From: Arctopsyche grandis
Lineage: Eukaryota; Arthropoda; Insecta; Trichoptera; Hydropsychidae
Direction of reading: 5' to 3'
Assembly (NCBI RefSeq): GCF_051622035.1
Contig: NC_135362.1
Span: 28,827,001 to 28,891,000 of the forward strand
Length of the DNA: 64,000 bases
Shown here: in pieces, positions 9,539 to 20,180 of the stretch
Position numbering within the stretch: position 1 is the first letter of the stretch
Layout of the letters: every line of letters begins with the position of its first letter
Notes under the pieces: model-generated
Database searches by the model: none
What the model was told of the DNA's origin: nothing
Seen by the model: only the letters and a program-made list of their open reading frames with translations
Made by a program: the position numbers and the translations under genes

Positions 9539-10194
9539 ATGTTTGCCAATAAGGTATATAATTTACTTTATGATAATTTTAGGTTACATTTATATTATTT
9601 ATTAGAACAATACAATAAAACAAACATGTATCGTTGTACACCGGTTTTTACATACATAGTTTTAATACCATATCTTTTCAGATGGTGAAGCTCCTGAGTT
9701 CATGCTCGAAGATGAGCACAAAGCATTTCCATGCTTCTCCAATTCGATTAGATGACCTAAAGTTGGAAAAAAGTAATTACATAATTATTTATTTATATTT
9801 ATATTTATTAGCACATACAATGAATAACACAAATCAAATTTGACTCGAATTTTTAGGTTTAAATCTAGTGACATTGCTAGGAAGAGTGGGAAACGACCCT
9901 CAAAAGAGAGGCACTGAAGAGCACCCCGTCGTAACATTTTCCCTCGCCACCCACTACAATTACAAATACGAATCGGGCGACATGGTACAGAAAACGGAAT
10001 GGCATCGCATCGTCGTCTTCAGACCCTACCTCAGAGATACAATTTACAATTACTTGAAGAAAGGTCAGAGGGTACACGTTACCGGTAAATTATCTTACGG
10101 CGAAATAAAGACGGAAGACGGCCAAGTTAGAAGTACATGCTCAATTGTTGCCGAAGATGTTATATTCTTCCAAAGCGCACCTTCGTCGCAATGA
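9539..10194 (+). CDS. mtSSB: Mitochondrial single-stranded DNA-binding protein
   Basis: Three coding exons, 9539-9553, 9682-9772 and 9857-10194, give 147 residues, close to insect mtSSB length. Junctions are AAG|GTATAT ... TTTTCAG|ATG and AAAAAA|GTAATT ... TTTTTAG|GTT. Residues 1 to about 30 are Lys/Ser-rich and free of acids until the mature part, fitting a mitochondrial presequence. From residue 37 the OB fold reads LNLVTLLGRVGNDPQ, EEHPVVTFSLATH, YKYESGD, EWHRIVVF, LKKGQRVHVTGKLSYGE and AEDVIFF, all hallmarks of animal mtSSB. The tetramer coats single-stranded mtDNA and stimulates Pol gamma and Twinkle. Translation could also start at the ATG of exon 2 (9682), five residues shorter. Converges with aop. 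Confidence 0.93.
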
Positions 10195-11056
10195 GACCGA
10201 GATATAGTTTTTAAAATTACCAGTGAATTTAATTAAGTACATAGATCTTATTATGTTTTTGACTATTATTTTGTATATTGAGTTGTTTTCTCAATGAAAC
10301 TTTTGAATTATTTTTACAGTGCCATCTATGATTTTTTTGTAATACAAATACAGTATATTTTTATGTTAGGCTGTTTTTCTCATACAGTATATTTTAATGT
10401 TAGGTTTCTTATTATAATAGTTTTTGTAAACATTCATAGATGGTGTTTATAAAAAAACTGCTTTAATAGCAATATTTGTAAGAATACTTTTATAATTGAT
10501 TGTGAAATCTGACGATTCAAAGATAGGTTGATAAAAATCTTGAACTTCTGGTTTAAGATTCAACTAATTTATACCAAATGACATCGTGTGTCGCATTTAT
10601 TTTTTTAACAATGATCAAACATTTGTATGTAATTTCATATACAATTATCATTTCTTTTATATAATGTATAAAAGTTTTTCTTTATATCATGCTACTGAAT
10701 TCTTTGTATTGTAAACAATCGGAAATTCCATACATATATATTTATATCACGATTGGGGGGGCCTTTTTGCCAAGTTTGAACTGATAATAAATCAATATCG
10801 TCAGTTTATCATTCAAAATTGTTAACTGAGCTATTATATAGCCTACTTTATTTTTATAAATCCAATATTCTTTTTATAAATATTGCTTCTATACTGTATG
10901 TATATTGTGTTTTCGACAGACTGGTTTTCTCCGAATCTCACCTGTTGGATCTAGTTTTGTATTAAAACCTTGTACATTTAAAATGTTGATTAGTTTTTTT
11001 TTTGTAATTGAAGGATGTGTAGTTATTATATAATAAAAGTATTTTGAAAAAATAAA
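10195..11056 (+). other. 3' UTR and flank of mtSSB with polyadenylation signals
   Basis: AT-rich non-coding sequence follows the mtSSB stop. AATAAA occurs near 10786 and at 11051-11056. The second lies only about 26 bp from a minus-strand AATAAA at 11087-11082. Which site is used cannot be decided here. Confidence 0.45.
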
Positions 11057-12407
11057 ACATGTATCATTATTATTGAATTTGTTTATTTCGCATTCTATGC
11101 ATTCATATCATTCAGTTCATTCAATACATAACAAACTGTATAATAAACAGAACTTTGAAGAATTTCTTACAATTAAACCTTAAATTTGTATTAATCTGGT
11201 AAATATCCCAACAAGCTTATACATTTAATGTTTTTAACCACAAATGGAGAGAAAGGCCATGATTAGCGAGCAATCTTCAGCTCGCCGTTTTATTTTCCTA
11301 TACAATTCTTACAAAAACAAAACAAATAAAAATGAAATATACTTTTCTTTTAGTTGCTTATTGGTTCATTTACCCTGGGGTGTCTTAAATTAAAATTAAA
11401 TCAGAAAGAAAAAATATCTTTCTGAAATATTACATCGTTTAGTCTTTTTTTGGCAATGACATTCGTTTTGTGTTCATTTACCACTAATCTCTTTTAGATA
11501 AAAATTCAAATATACTCACTAAAACCATATAAAGCTCTTTAAATCCTCTAAAACTTTATTTTCCTGTACAAACTTATTTGAACAATATAATTATTATACA
11601 TAATTCAGAATATTTTTCCTTTATCTTGACAGTAGAAAGTCACGAGAGATCACAGAAAAATATAGCTGGAAATTTAAATAGCTTTTACAAAAGTTATATT
11701 CACTCGAAGATGTGTTATCACAGAAGTAAGACATTTGTTCTTCAATTATCTTCAAGTTACATATATTTTATATATATACATATATATTTATAGTTATTTT
11801 TACAAACATGTGAGTGAAATACTGTATAAAAATATACTTTATTTTTTATCGGTAATAGAATTTTTGAAAATTTGCAAACATGATGTTCTAAAAAACACGA
11901 ATCAATAAAGAGATGTATCTATTTATGTATATATAATATAATAAAACGTCAGTGACACATCTAGCACGTTTACCTGCATTTTGGATTGTGGAATGTTTAC
12001 GCAGATAATATAATATTAACACCGTCGGATTGAAAGACGCTAGACTTTTCAACATTTACCAATTTTATACTGAACGTAAATTTACTTAGAGATCTTTAAC
12101 TCTTGGAAAATAAAATATTTGTACATATCCATCATCAAAACACTTCCAATGAAAAATATACAAGTAGTTTACGATTCAAAACTACGATATATAGATGCAT
12201 TTTAATAACAAAATATATATAAACTAACGTTACAACTACGTAAAATTTATTGGCACATATGATTTTTTTTTAAGTGTCATATCACAATTTCACTTCCACA
12301 AACGATCATTAGAATAAAAAAGTAATGTGTATTATATATCAGTCTTTGATAAGTTGTATAGTTCAGCCGTCGACACTGACTCTTTTTTTTTACACCACGC
12401 ACAACGA
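11057..12407 (-). other. Probable long 3' UTR of aop
   Basis: Downstream of the aop stop on the minus strand lies AT-rich sequence without transposon similarity to the rest of the window. A minus-strand AATAAA at 11087-11082 could end it, giving about 1.3 kb of 3' UTR. Extent is inferred. Confidence 0.45.
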
Positions 12408-14319
12408 TCATTGATGAACACTTTCTTCCTGTTTTAAGTTCAACGTGGCAAAGTGTTGATCCCTTTCGCGGGAAAGTTTCTGGAGATTTTCACCGATCTG
12501 CATGCTGATGATTCGATGCTTCTCCGCGTGCGACAGCATCTTGGGCGAGTCGGGGTGCAGACGCTTCCGAGATTGGAACTCGGTGGGCATGCTGAGGTCG
12601 GTGGGCATGTCGTCGTCTTGAACCGGTTGATTCCACGCATAGTGCGTCTGTTCTTCTTCAACCTTTGGCTCGGACTTGATCGTCAACGACAAAGGTGCCG
12701 TCTGGTTCTGTTGAGTCACCCTCGTCGGACTCATCTGCTGGCGAAGAAGAGAGATGTTCTTGATGTTCTTCAGTTCCGTTGGATTTCTTAAAAACCTAAA
12801 CAAAACAAAAGTTATTAATAACAGCCCGAAATATAAAAACAATGAAGAAAAACAACACTAGCTAGCATAAAAGATACTCACTGATAACAATGTCGCTCTC
12901 CTTGCACTTTCCTCAAAATATTCACTCTGTAATAGTAACGTAAAGCTCTTGACATTTTATCGTAATTCATCGATAGATGATTCTTTTGGATGCCCCAAAG
13001 CTTTGCTAAGCCGGCTGGATCTACGATTTTGAACACTCCGGAGTCGTGATTCTTCCACGCGATGTAGTTTGTGTAGCGTTGAGTGGGATCATTGAGCAAT
13101 TGCTGTAAGAAGTCCCACAATAGTCTTCCATCTGTAACAATTCATTAGAATGAGTATTTGTATTGTATTCGAGTCAAGATCTACTTGTTTAATGAAATTT
13201 AAAGCTGTATTTATATTGAAAATTAGTGTGGAAAGACACTCACTTGTATTAGGTTCTGGCATGTCGTTGGGGAAAAATTCCCTCGACATGGTTTTGAACG
13301 CTGAAGATCCTATGGGTGTTAGCAGTGGATTTTGTCCTGCTAGTGGTGTGTGTGATGGCGTCGAAGGTTCTTTGGGTGATCTCGGTTGAGGTGGTGGAAG
13401 AAGACAGATCGGCGCTGTGGCATAGCTTGGAGTAGTCGGTGGCGTGCTTTGAGCTGCCGAATGAGGGACTGACAAAATCTGAGACTTGCTATCGTGGTAC
13501 ATATCCTCGTCTGAGTCGGATTGGTTGCTTCCGGAGCTTCCTCCAGATGCGCCGTTTCCGTACAGAGCTTGTACGTAGTTGGCCGCAGTGCCGTTCTCGA
13601 CGTGTTGTGGACTGCTGGATTGGCTGTCTATAGACGGCGCTGGACTCAGCGTGACGGAGTTGTTGCTTATGAAGTGAGCTAAGCTGGCGGCTTGCTTCGC
13701 GTGGTGGAACGTCGACTCGGCTGTGGGTTGAGCGAGGAGGTTCCAATTCGGCGTAGGCGGGTGAGAGTGAGGACTCAGCGGATACGGGCCGCGGGACGTC
13801 GGTGTGACCGGAGACGACGGCAAACAGCGTCCCATGAACGAAGCGTCGCGTACCAGCATTTGGAGAACGTTGTGCAGAACGTCACCGACACCCGGACAAC
13901 GCTCTCCCAGATCGTTCTTGGTCAGCAAGCATAAAGCTTTACCTGTAACGGAAAACAGCGATTAATTTCAGCACACGAGATTGGACACATGGAAAATTTT
14001 TAAGTATCGTAGACTCACCATTCATTTGAAACATTTCCATGTCGAAATTGGGTAGATCGAACTCCCGTTCGCACCATTTGAGGAATGTGGCGACGTCTTC
14101 TCTGTTCCAGATGCGGGGGTCCGGGGTGAGGGATGCTGGTAGGTGTGCTTTGAGATCTGATAGTGGTGGCAATGACGGTGCGGAAGACATAGATGACGGT
14201 GGAGCTGAGGGTAATCCTAGGGGATATCGCCACAGGAGTTCAGTGGGACTGAACGGCAGTTGCAACGGCATTCTTTCCATGGTAGCGATGGGAGGCAACT
14301 GCAGGGGTAAAAGCTTCAT
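12408..14319 (-). CDS. aop: ETS transcriptional repressor Yan / anterior open
   Basis: Four coding exons on the minus strand, 14319-14019, 13942-13244, 13131-12882 and 12795-12408, have matching phases and sum to 545 codons plus stop. Donors are GTGAGT, GTGAGT and GTGAGT; acceptors are TTACAG, TTACAG and TTTAG. The SAM/Pointed domain spans about residues 55-135 (WNREDVATFL, FQMNGKALCLL, CPGVGDVLHNVLQML), split by intron 1 at the same Gly as the motif FQMNG. The ETS domain spans about 336-420 with GVFKIVDPAGLAKLWG and recognition helix arginines R395 and R398. Between them lie Ser/Thr-Pro sites (S144, T147, S157), the expected MAPK targets. The tail has IKSE (456-459) and LKQE (537-540) SUMO-type sites and PTDLS (481-485), a PxDLS CtBP-type motif. 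Yan represses RTK target genes and is exported when phosphorylated. Drosophila Yan is longer (732 residues). An alternative TTG start at 14328 follows an in-frame stop; ATG 14319 is preferred. Confidence 0.95.
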
Positions 14320-14355
14320 ACCCCTCAATTAACGAACGGATATTCAATATATTCC
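14320..14355 (-). other. aop: 5' UTR part of the first coding exon of aop
   Basis: On the minus strand a good acceptor (TTTTATTTTGTCAACAG) ends at 14356. So the exon with the start codon probably begins at 14355, and an upstream non-coding exon must exist. An in-frame TAA lies just before the start. Confidence 0.6.
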
Positions 14356-14889
14356 CTGTTGACAAAATAAAACATACAATTAGTTTGATGTTTCAATAAC
14401 AATTGTTATACACTGAACAAATCTATTAACAAAGTATTGTTTCGAAGGATATCCTATCTGCCTATTGATTATAAATATTAAGTTTTACCGAAATCAGTAG
14501 TAATATTTATCATTCGAATACTTCTATTTGAAATTTGTAAGACTTGAAAAGTCAACTAAGTTTTCTATCCTTTGGTACACATTTTTAAGATACACCTGTT
14601 TTTTTTTTTTGAAACATTTTTTAAAACTTTCAGTTCTAAATCTACTGGTATAATCGTAAATATGTACTATAAAAATCCGTTCAATTCATTATTTTTTATA
14701 TTTACATTTCATTTGCTTATCAAAAGACGATAAGAAAAGAAAAACTTTATTCAATATATATATTTCTTTGAAGGTTTTTTTTTATTTTTTTATATTATAT
14801 TATGATATATTTGCTACGAAATGATGGTTGATTTAGTACTGTAAAATTAATCATTCCACAAAATGCATTTACAATTAAAATTAGCTCAC
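14356..14889 (-). other. Probable 5' UTR intron of aop
   Basis: AT-rich with T-runs, bounded by an acceptor at 14356 and a possible donor GTGAGC (minus) at 14889-14884. No repeat or gene is seen. Confidence 0.35.
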
Positions 14890-15540
14890 TTTTCATATAC
14901 GACAGTTTACAAAACATAAATAAACACAAAGTGTGACGTAGCAGATCTATCGGCAAAATAAAAAACAATAAATGACGGTTCGCACCCCGGCTAATAGTTC
15001 AAAGCGAAAACACAGATGGCGCTGACGACCGCCCGCACAGATAAAACTCGCGCCAAAAACACAACTTGTACAACAATTCCGAAATTCAAACAACTCGGAA
15101 TAGAATACAAAATGAAAAATAATCACACGGATCGCTTCCGGATCGGAACACACGAGAGGAACGAACACGCACGTGTGCGGACGAGGAGCGACTGAACGAC
15201 GGATTGGCCGAGGGCGAACGAACGACCGGAACAGAATCGATCGCGTAAAAATCGACAAACCGGAAGTAGGCCGCGAGACTTCCGGGTGGGTACCGCGGCG
15301 CGCGACAACAGGTGTCGCCAACCTGTTGATGTACAGACACTACACCTACAGTCGAAAAGGATCCTTATCGCGCCCGCCGCAAGTGCACAAATCGCATACG
15401 CGCCGTCACACGTGCGGGGAAACAACAACCGGAATTTACACAAATGACGAATTCCAAGATTTATATTTTTATATATATATATATGCACAAGTGCACGTGC
15501 ACGCACAGAAACAAACACACGTACGTTGATATAGCGTAGC
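14890..15540 (-). other. aop: Candidate non-coding first exon of aop
   Basis: Sequence upstream of the possible GTGAGC donor becomes rapidly GC- and CpG-rich towards 15.5 kb, as expected of a 5' UTR exon near a promoter. The donor is AAAA|GTGAGC, acceptable but not ideal. The 5' end is not located, and open frames on both strands look like composition effects. Confidence 0.3.
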
Positions 15541-15880
15541 ACTGGATGCTGCTGAAGTTGAATGGAGACGAGACGAGCAAAGTCGTGTCGTGTCGTGTCG
15601 TGAGTAGTTGCAGTCGCAGTGGGACTCCACGCGGCAGCGCGCTAGTCCTGACGCGCGAACCGAACCGCGGCCACCACACGACTGATCGCCGGCTCTCGGC
15701 ACCGACCTCTCCTCGCCCCCTCCACTCGCCCCACCCGCACCCCCCACTCCGCACTCCCCACTCTCCGATCGCAACTCGCCACCCCCCTCGCCCCGCCGCC
15801 GAGTTTGCCCCTCCCGCCCCCTCCACGTGTCTCGCGGAAGAGATGTGTAGGCGTAGGTAGTGGAGGGGGCATGGGTGTGT
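15100..15880 (-). promoter_or_regulatory. aop: CpG-rich promoter-like region of aop
   Basis: This is the most GC- and CpG-rich stretch of the window, with C-rich runs at 15700-15830 and a short GTGTC repeat near 15588-15602. It lies 0.8-1.5 kb upstream of the aop start codon, on the side where the promoter must be. Confidence 0.55.
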
Positions 15881-16317
15881 GTCGTTCGGTTCGGCTTTCG
15901 GCTTTCGGCTTTCGGCTACTCGTATGTACTCGTATGTACTCGTATGTACTCGTTCCTTTGATTCACGGTCATTTCTCGCCGCGAACGCTTCTGCCGATGC
16001 CTGTCATAATAATGCGATTATCAGCCATTGCGCGCTCGTTTTTTTTTTCACCCTTTTTTTCCTGAATATGATTTATATACGCTGTGTGAATTGTTCGGGT
16101 GCGTGGTTGTAGATATGTAGTTTAATTAATTTTGTCGCATTTTTATGAATGCACGAGCACGACGGTCAACGTTGCTTTAAGCGATCATCAAATACATATT
16201 AGAACACTTTGATAGTGTTATTTATTTATTGAAAAAATCAACAAACAGATATGGACATGCATAAAAATAAAGAATGAATGTAATGTAATCTTTACTAATC
16301 ACATAAAATGGTGTATT
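15881..16317. other. Short tandem repeats upstream of aop; no gene
   Basis: TTTCGGC is repeated at 15894-15918 and CTCGTATGTA at 15918-15951, next to the promoter-like region. The rest is AT-rich. Confidence 0.5.
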
Positions 16318-17010
16318 TTTTTTATTGTTAAATGCTTTTTATTATTACTAAATTATGTTCACAATACATCTTATATCTATTTCAATAACTACTGATCTAC
16401 AATTTTGTTATAATAATAATAATAATAATAATAATAATCATAGAAATGTTATAATAAGTGGCTTTAGGCGTTATATTGTTGCCAAGTGAAGATTGTCCAC
16501 AGACAATCCTAAATAATTTTAGCATCAGTCGTATTTGATGCTTGGTGGTCGACGTATGTCTGATAAAAACTTTTCTGGACAAGTGCAGCGTTAAAAATTG
16601 CACGATGCATTCAAAAACACACAATAAACGACATGGGATACATTTCTATAAGTAAATTGATCATTTAAGTAATATATTATTCAATTAACATGAAAGCGTC
16701 GGCATTCGGCAATAGCATACGCATACGCGTACAATATTGCGTAGTTATGGAAACGGTACGCGTGTTATTGAAACAAGAAATGTATTCGAAATGTACCCTT
16801 CTATTATTATAACATTTCTCTGATTATATTATTCTAATGTTAATGTACAGCATAAAGAGCTCAAAACTCTATTTACAATTTTTATAAATGCTCATAATAC
16901 ATCTAATACACAATATTAATTAAAGACTATCTAAAGTCGATGACCTAAAGCAGATTGTGTTTAGGTAATCTGTGGGTATTATACCTGAAGGGTATAGACA
17001 TTTTGTTATA
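16318..17010 (-). mobile_element. LINE 3' end, copy 2, split by a MITE
   Basis: The plus strand shares AAATGCTTTTTATTATTACTAAATTATG at its left and GATGACCTAAAGCAGATTG and CCTGAAGGGTATAGACATTTTG at its right with the copy near 26 kb (each match is longer than quoted). The family sequence is interrupted between about 16440 and 16817. It also contains an expanded ATA microsatellite (16407-16438). Confidence 0.65.
16441..16816 (+). mobile_element. MITE nested in the LINE 3' end
   Basis: The block is bounded by AGAAATGTTATAATAA at the left and TTATTATAACATTTCT at the right, a 16-bp terminal inverted repeat, and is absent from the paralogous LINE copies near 5.4 and 26 kb. About 375 bp, no coding capacity. 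Target duplication not resolved because the flank is an ATA repeat. Confidence 0.6.
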
Positions 17011-17059
17011 AAATGGTGTGTATATGTAGAGACAAAGAAAAGAATAAAAACTAAAATGT

Positions 17060-17664
17060 GACTAAATATTGTGAACATATGTTACTCATTTTTGTAATAA
17101 AACGCGTATTCAATTTTCTAAACTTAACTATATTATCAAAAATATACAAAACTTTTATCCGATCTAAACTAGAATACGCTTTAGGATATGAAATCCTCAT
17201 TTTAAATAAGAAGAGGTTAGTAATAAAAACCATGTGAAACGTATAAGAGGTTAGTAAAAAGATGTTATATGTATCGAAAGGGTACAAGGAGAATTACAAA
17301 GATTCCTTCTGAACTTAATTCACTTTCTTATAACGAAAGATTGAAAAAAAAATAATCTCACTACACTGGAGACGAGAAGAATAAGAGGCGACTTAATCGA
17401 AGTCTTTAAAATACTAAATAATCATTATAAATGGCATGTGTCCAATCTTATTAGTAATAAGATTGGACACATGTTATTAAAATAAGTTATTACATTCAAC
17501 GAAAACACTTACCTCAGATCTAATAAATTGATCAGAGATTCCTTCTTTTCAAACAGAGTAGTTCCAGTTTGGAATAGTCTTCGCAATAATATTGTAATTT
17601 CCTATAACCTTAATATGTTTAAGAATAAGCTTGATGTATTTCTTAAACTTAAAGGATTTCTGTA
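17060..17664 (+). pseudogene. CR1/L2-like LINE reverse transcriptase, C-terminal fragment
   Basis: With frameshifts, the plus strand reads LYK-like KIYKTFIRSKLEYAL, then SYNERLKK, TLETRRIRGDLIEVFKILNN and finally FFSNRVVPVWNSL ... FKNKLDVFLKLKGFL and a stop at 17662-17664. This is the standard end of CR1/L2/Rex-type reverse transcriptases. Stops and frame changes near 17200 and 17345 show it is dead. A 39-bp palindrome sits in the middle. Confidence 0.7.
17435..17473. repeat. 39-bp near-perfect palindrome inside the LINE fragment
   Basis: The 19-base arm CATGTGTCCAATCTTATTA is followed by G and its exact reverse complement. Confidence 0.9.
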
Positions 17665-17933
17665 ATTCTTCTTTCCCAATATCTTATTTTTGTTTCTTGT
17701 GATAAATATTATATAATAGAAATAGAAATGGACCAATCAATCAAGACTCTCCTGAATTCATACATAACATGTGTTACATTTTATGGCAATTCAATATATG
17801 TACATATAACATAGGGGGATCCAAGGGGGGTGCCATGAATGCCATGCACCCCCCCCCCCCTGCCCACTCTTTGTACGAATTTAATTTCATATAAGTATTC
17901 ATGTTACAGTTAAAGTGTATCTTCCAGTTGTAA

Positions 17934-18228
17934 TCTAATATATATAATTTCGAAAGAGACTTTGAATGTAAGTTTGTATGGTTTGGTTCGTAGAATCCGT
18001 GACGTTATCAAAAAAAAAATAGTTTTCTATGATGATGATATCGATATCGAATTATGATACATTCCAATTTCGATTTCAATTTCCGTTCCGGTTCTGGATT
18101 TCTGTTTCAGTTCCGCATCCGGATTCCTTTTTCAGTCCTGGTTCCAGATTCCTTTTTCAGTTCCTGATCAGGATTCCTTTTTCAGTTCCGTGTCCGGATT
18201 CCTTTTTCAGTTCCGGTTCCGTTTTTTT
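17934..18228 (+). mobile_element. Helitron-like element, family TCTAATATA, 5' part
   Basis: Begins A|TCTAATATATATAATTTCG and continues with AAAGAGACTTTG and GTAGAATCCGTGACGT, shared with copies at 42957 and 43979 (minus). The expected CTAG end is not found. It runs into a minisatellite. Confidence 0.5.
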
Positions 18229-18230
18229 TT
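18060..18230 (+). repeat. Minisatellite of TTCCGGATTCCTTTTTCAG units
   Basis: Five to six diverged units of about 28 bp built from CCGGATTCCTTTTTCAGTTC. The same motif occurs at 46785-46870, 62030-62107 and, more diverged, 48180-48260. Confidence 0.75.
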
Positions 18231-18462
18231 TTGAGGGACTTTTTTCTTCGATGAACAATATGTGGTCCAGTGATAAAACGCAACTTTAAAATGTTTGCTA
18301 ATCGATGGGAAAAGTTTTAACCAGTGCTATGTAGAATTTTATAAGAAAATGATTCATTATTTAATGTTCGTTTATAATAATGGAAGAAGTAAGAAATATT
18401 TTTTTAGAAAAAATGTCCTGGTTTTGAATTTGAAAAAAATGTTCATCTTGTATTAATTTGAT
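18229..18462 (+). mobile_element. MITE family AAGGTGACCA, partial copy
   Basis: Same orientation as 27040-27305: shared CGATGAACAATAT, TTAAAATGTTTGCT, TGTAGAATTTTATAAGA and GGTTTTGAATTTG-AAAAAA. The left part is missing. Confidence 0.6.
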
Positions 18463-18523
18463 TAAAATATATTCAATCATTCAGTGATGCCAAATGTGTT
18501 GAAATGAGGAACTAACAATTAAA

Positions 18524-18577
18524 TCACTGATAGGAAACAATCAACATGGAGTCACAAATATTCAAATCCACAACTGG
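18524..18577 (-). mobile_element. tRNA-SINE body fragment
   Basis: The minus strand holds GTGACTCCATGTTGATTG and TTTCCTATCAGTGA, matching the body of the SINE copies at 361 and 52.1 kb. The tRNA head is lost. Confidence 0.55.
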
Positions 18578-19720
18578 ATAATCAAGATACGTACAAAATT
18601 TTTGTATTGTTATACAACTAATTAAGCGTATAAATGGGTGTATTTTGTCTGATATAACTATGTAGCTTACAAAAAATACTTGAATTATTATTGACGTATA
18701 CAACTTCATCAATATAAAAGCGAAACCATAAAATTTTATGATTGTAACATGAATACAATGTTACTGTTGTTGCTCATAGTGTACTCGTGTACATCAAAAG
18801 GTGCAGGTGGCAAAGATTTTATCACCTGGGATAGTTCCATTATCTTAATTGCATACTCGATTACTTAATAAAGATTATTTCTACAAAACTCCGTAGCTTT
18901 TTGGATATAGGATATAATGTCTAATAAAATAAAAAGAGGAAGTAACAATGATTTTGACTATTTCATGGTGAACAAAAAATTATACGTATGGTTTGTAAAA
19001 TTACTAATTCAAATTTGAAATTATGTGATGAAGTGAGAACGTTAAACAACTTCTGTTGCTATAAATTTGGCCATAATCGTGCTTATTGTCTATTGTTTTA
19101 CACGATGAACGTAAAATAAATTTAAAACTTGTTTTTATTGAAATTTATCGCGCAACATAACATTTATTACGTAAATGCGATTTAATAGCAAGTAATAGGA
19201 TATTAGAGATTATAAAATTTAATCGTAATTCTTTTACACGTTTGAAAATGTCAAATTGTTCTACTAAACAAATGAATCAAATTTCGATGAAACATTTGTT
19301 GTCGATTTGAAACAAAAGAACTTTTTTTTTTTAAATTACTTACTCAATAAATCGCAATTATATAATAAAGCACGCTTTGCATGAAAATTATTTATACATT
19401 CCGAAACATTTAAATAATTAAAAACATTGCAGGCCAACCTTGACCCCGGCAGCAATTATTCAAAATAGGTGATTAACGACAGGTGGCAACAAAAATCGCT
19501 CTGCCGTTGCTTGTTCTTACACACTTTTTGTTGTTTATTCACCAAAAAACACTTATTTTTTTTAATACGAGTCAAATCTGCTATTTTCGCATACAATTTC
19601 AACGCAATTATGTACATCCGCGAATTGCTTGCGAGCACTTCGTAAGCATACGCGAATTGCAAATTCGACCACCACGCAAACTGCATTTAAATATTTTACA
19701 GTTATTGTCCACACACTTGG
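18578..19720. other. No gene seen; AT-rich spacer
   Basis: Nothing beyond short open frames and A/T runs was supported. Confidence 0.5.
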
Positions 19721-20180
19721 CTTTCTAAGAGCGAACCGACAATGAAAATAATGCGTTTCTCAGCCAGTTTACGGTGCAAATCTTATCTATGCATGCATAA
19801 TATGTGTGGCGATCGCACTTTTTTTTATGTTTTCTCCAAATCCACGTATCTTTCGTATCCTGTTCGGGTTCGGCGATACGGAGAAGTTCGTGATGTTTCC
19901 ATTGTATCAATTTGGTCATTAACGCACGTATCGGAATATCCCGTTCTGTTGTTACAACAGAATATCTACGTGACTGGAATTTTGCAACCGAAGTCGCGCA
20001 TCGACTTCTTGCAACGTCGAAAACGTTTTGCAAACTCGACGGTTCGAAAAAAATATTGCAGGAATTCGACGCATTATCAACCTGTCATAACAGATTCGAG
20101 GGAAAAAATAAAGATAAGAACAATCAATCAACCGTAAAACTGATTCATCAAACGTTGCGTACTATACGCGAACGAAACAA
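19721..20180. other. Unassigned open stretch beside the 186-bp satellite
   Basis: Richer in GC than its flanks and free of stops over long distances in several frames. A plus frame from about 19894 includes TEYLRDWNFATEVAHRLL, LDGSKKILQEFDAL and KLIHQTLRTIRERNK before entering the satellite. A minus frame (20033-19725) includes MTKLIQWKHHELLRIAEPEQ. Both have protein-like composition, but no family was recognised and no start or splice site is compelling. It may be a fragment of a mobile element. Confidence 0.25.

Noticed and set aside
14320..14328. TTG start of aop nine bases upstream of the ATG
   Set aside because: An in-frame TAA stands directly before it, and ATG at 14319 gives a normal Yan N-terminus (MKLLPLQL).
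12453..14332. Several open frames opposite or out of frame with the aop exons
   Set aside because: The spliced minus-strand frame is a full Yan orthologue; the others are shadows of its GC-rich coding sequence.
15123..15872. Long open frames in the aop promoter region
   Set aside because: Open on both strands in CpG-rich DNA, with no domain and low-complexity Arg/Ser/Gly content.
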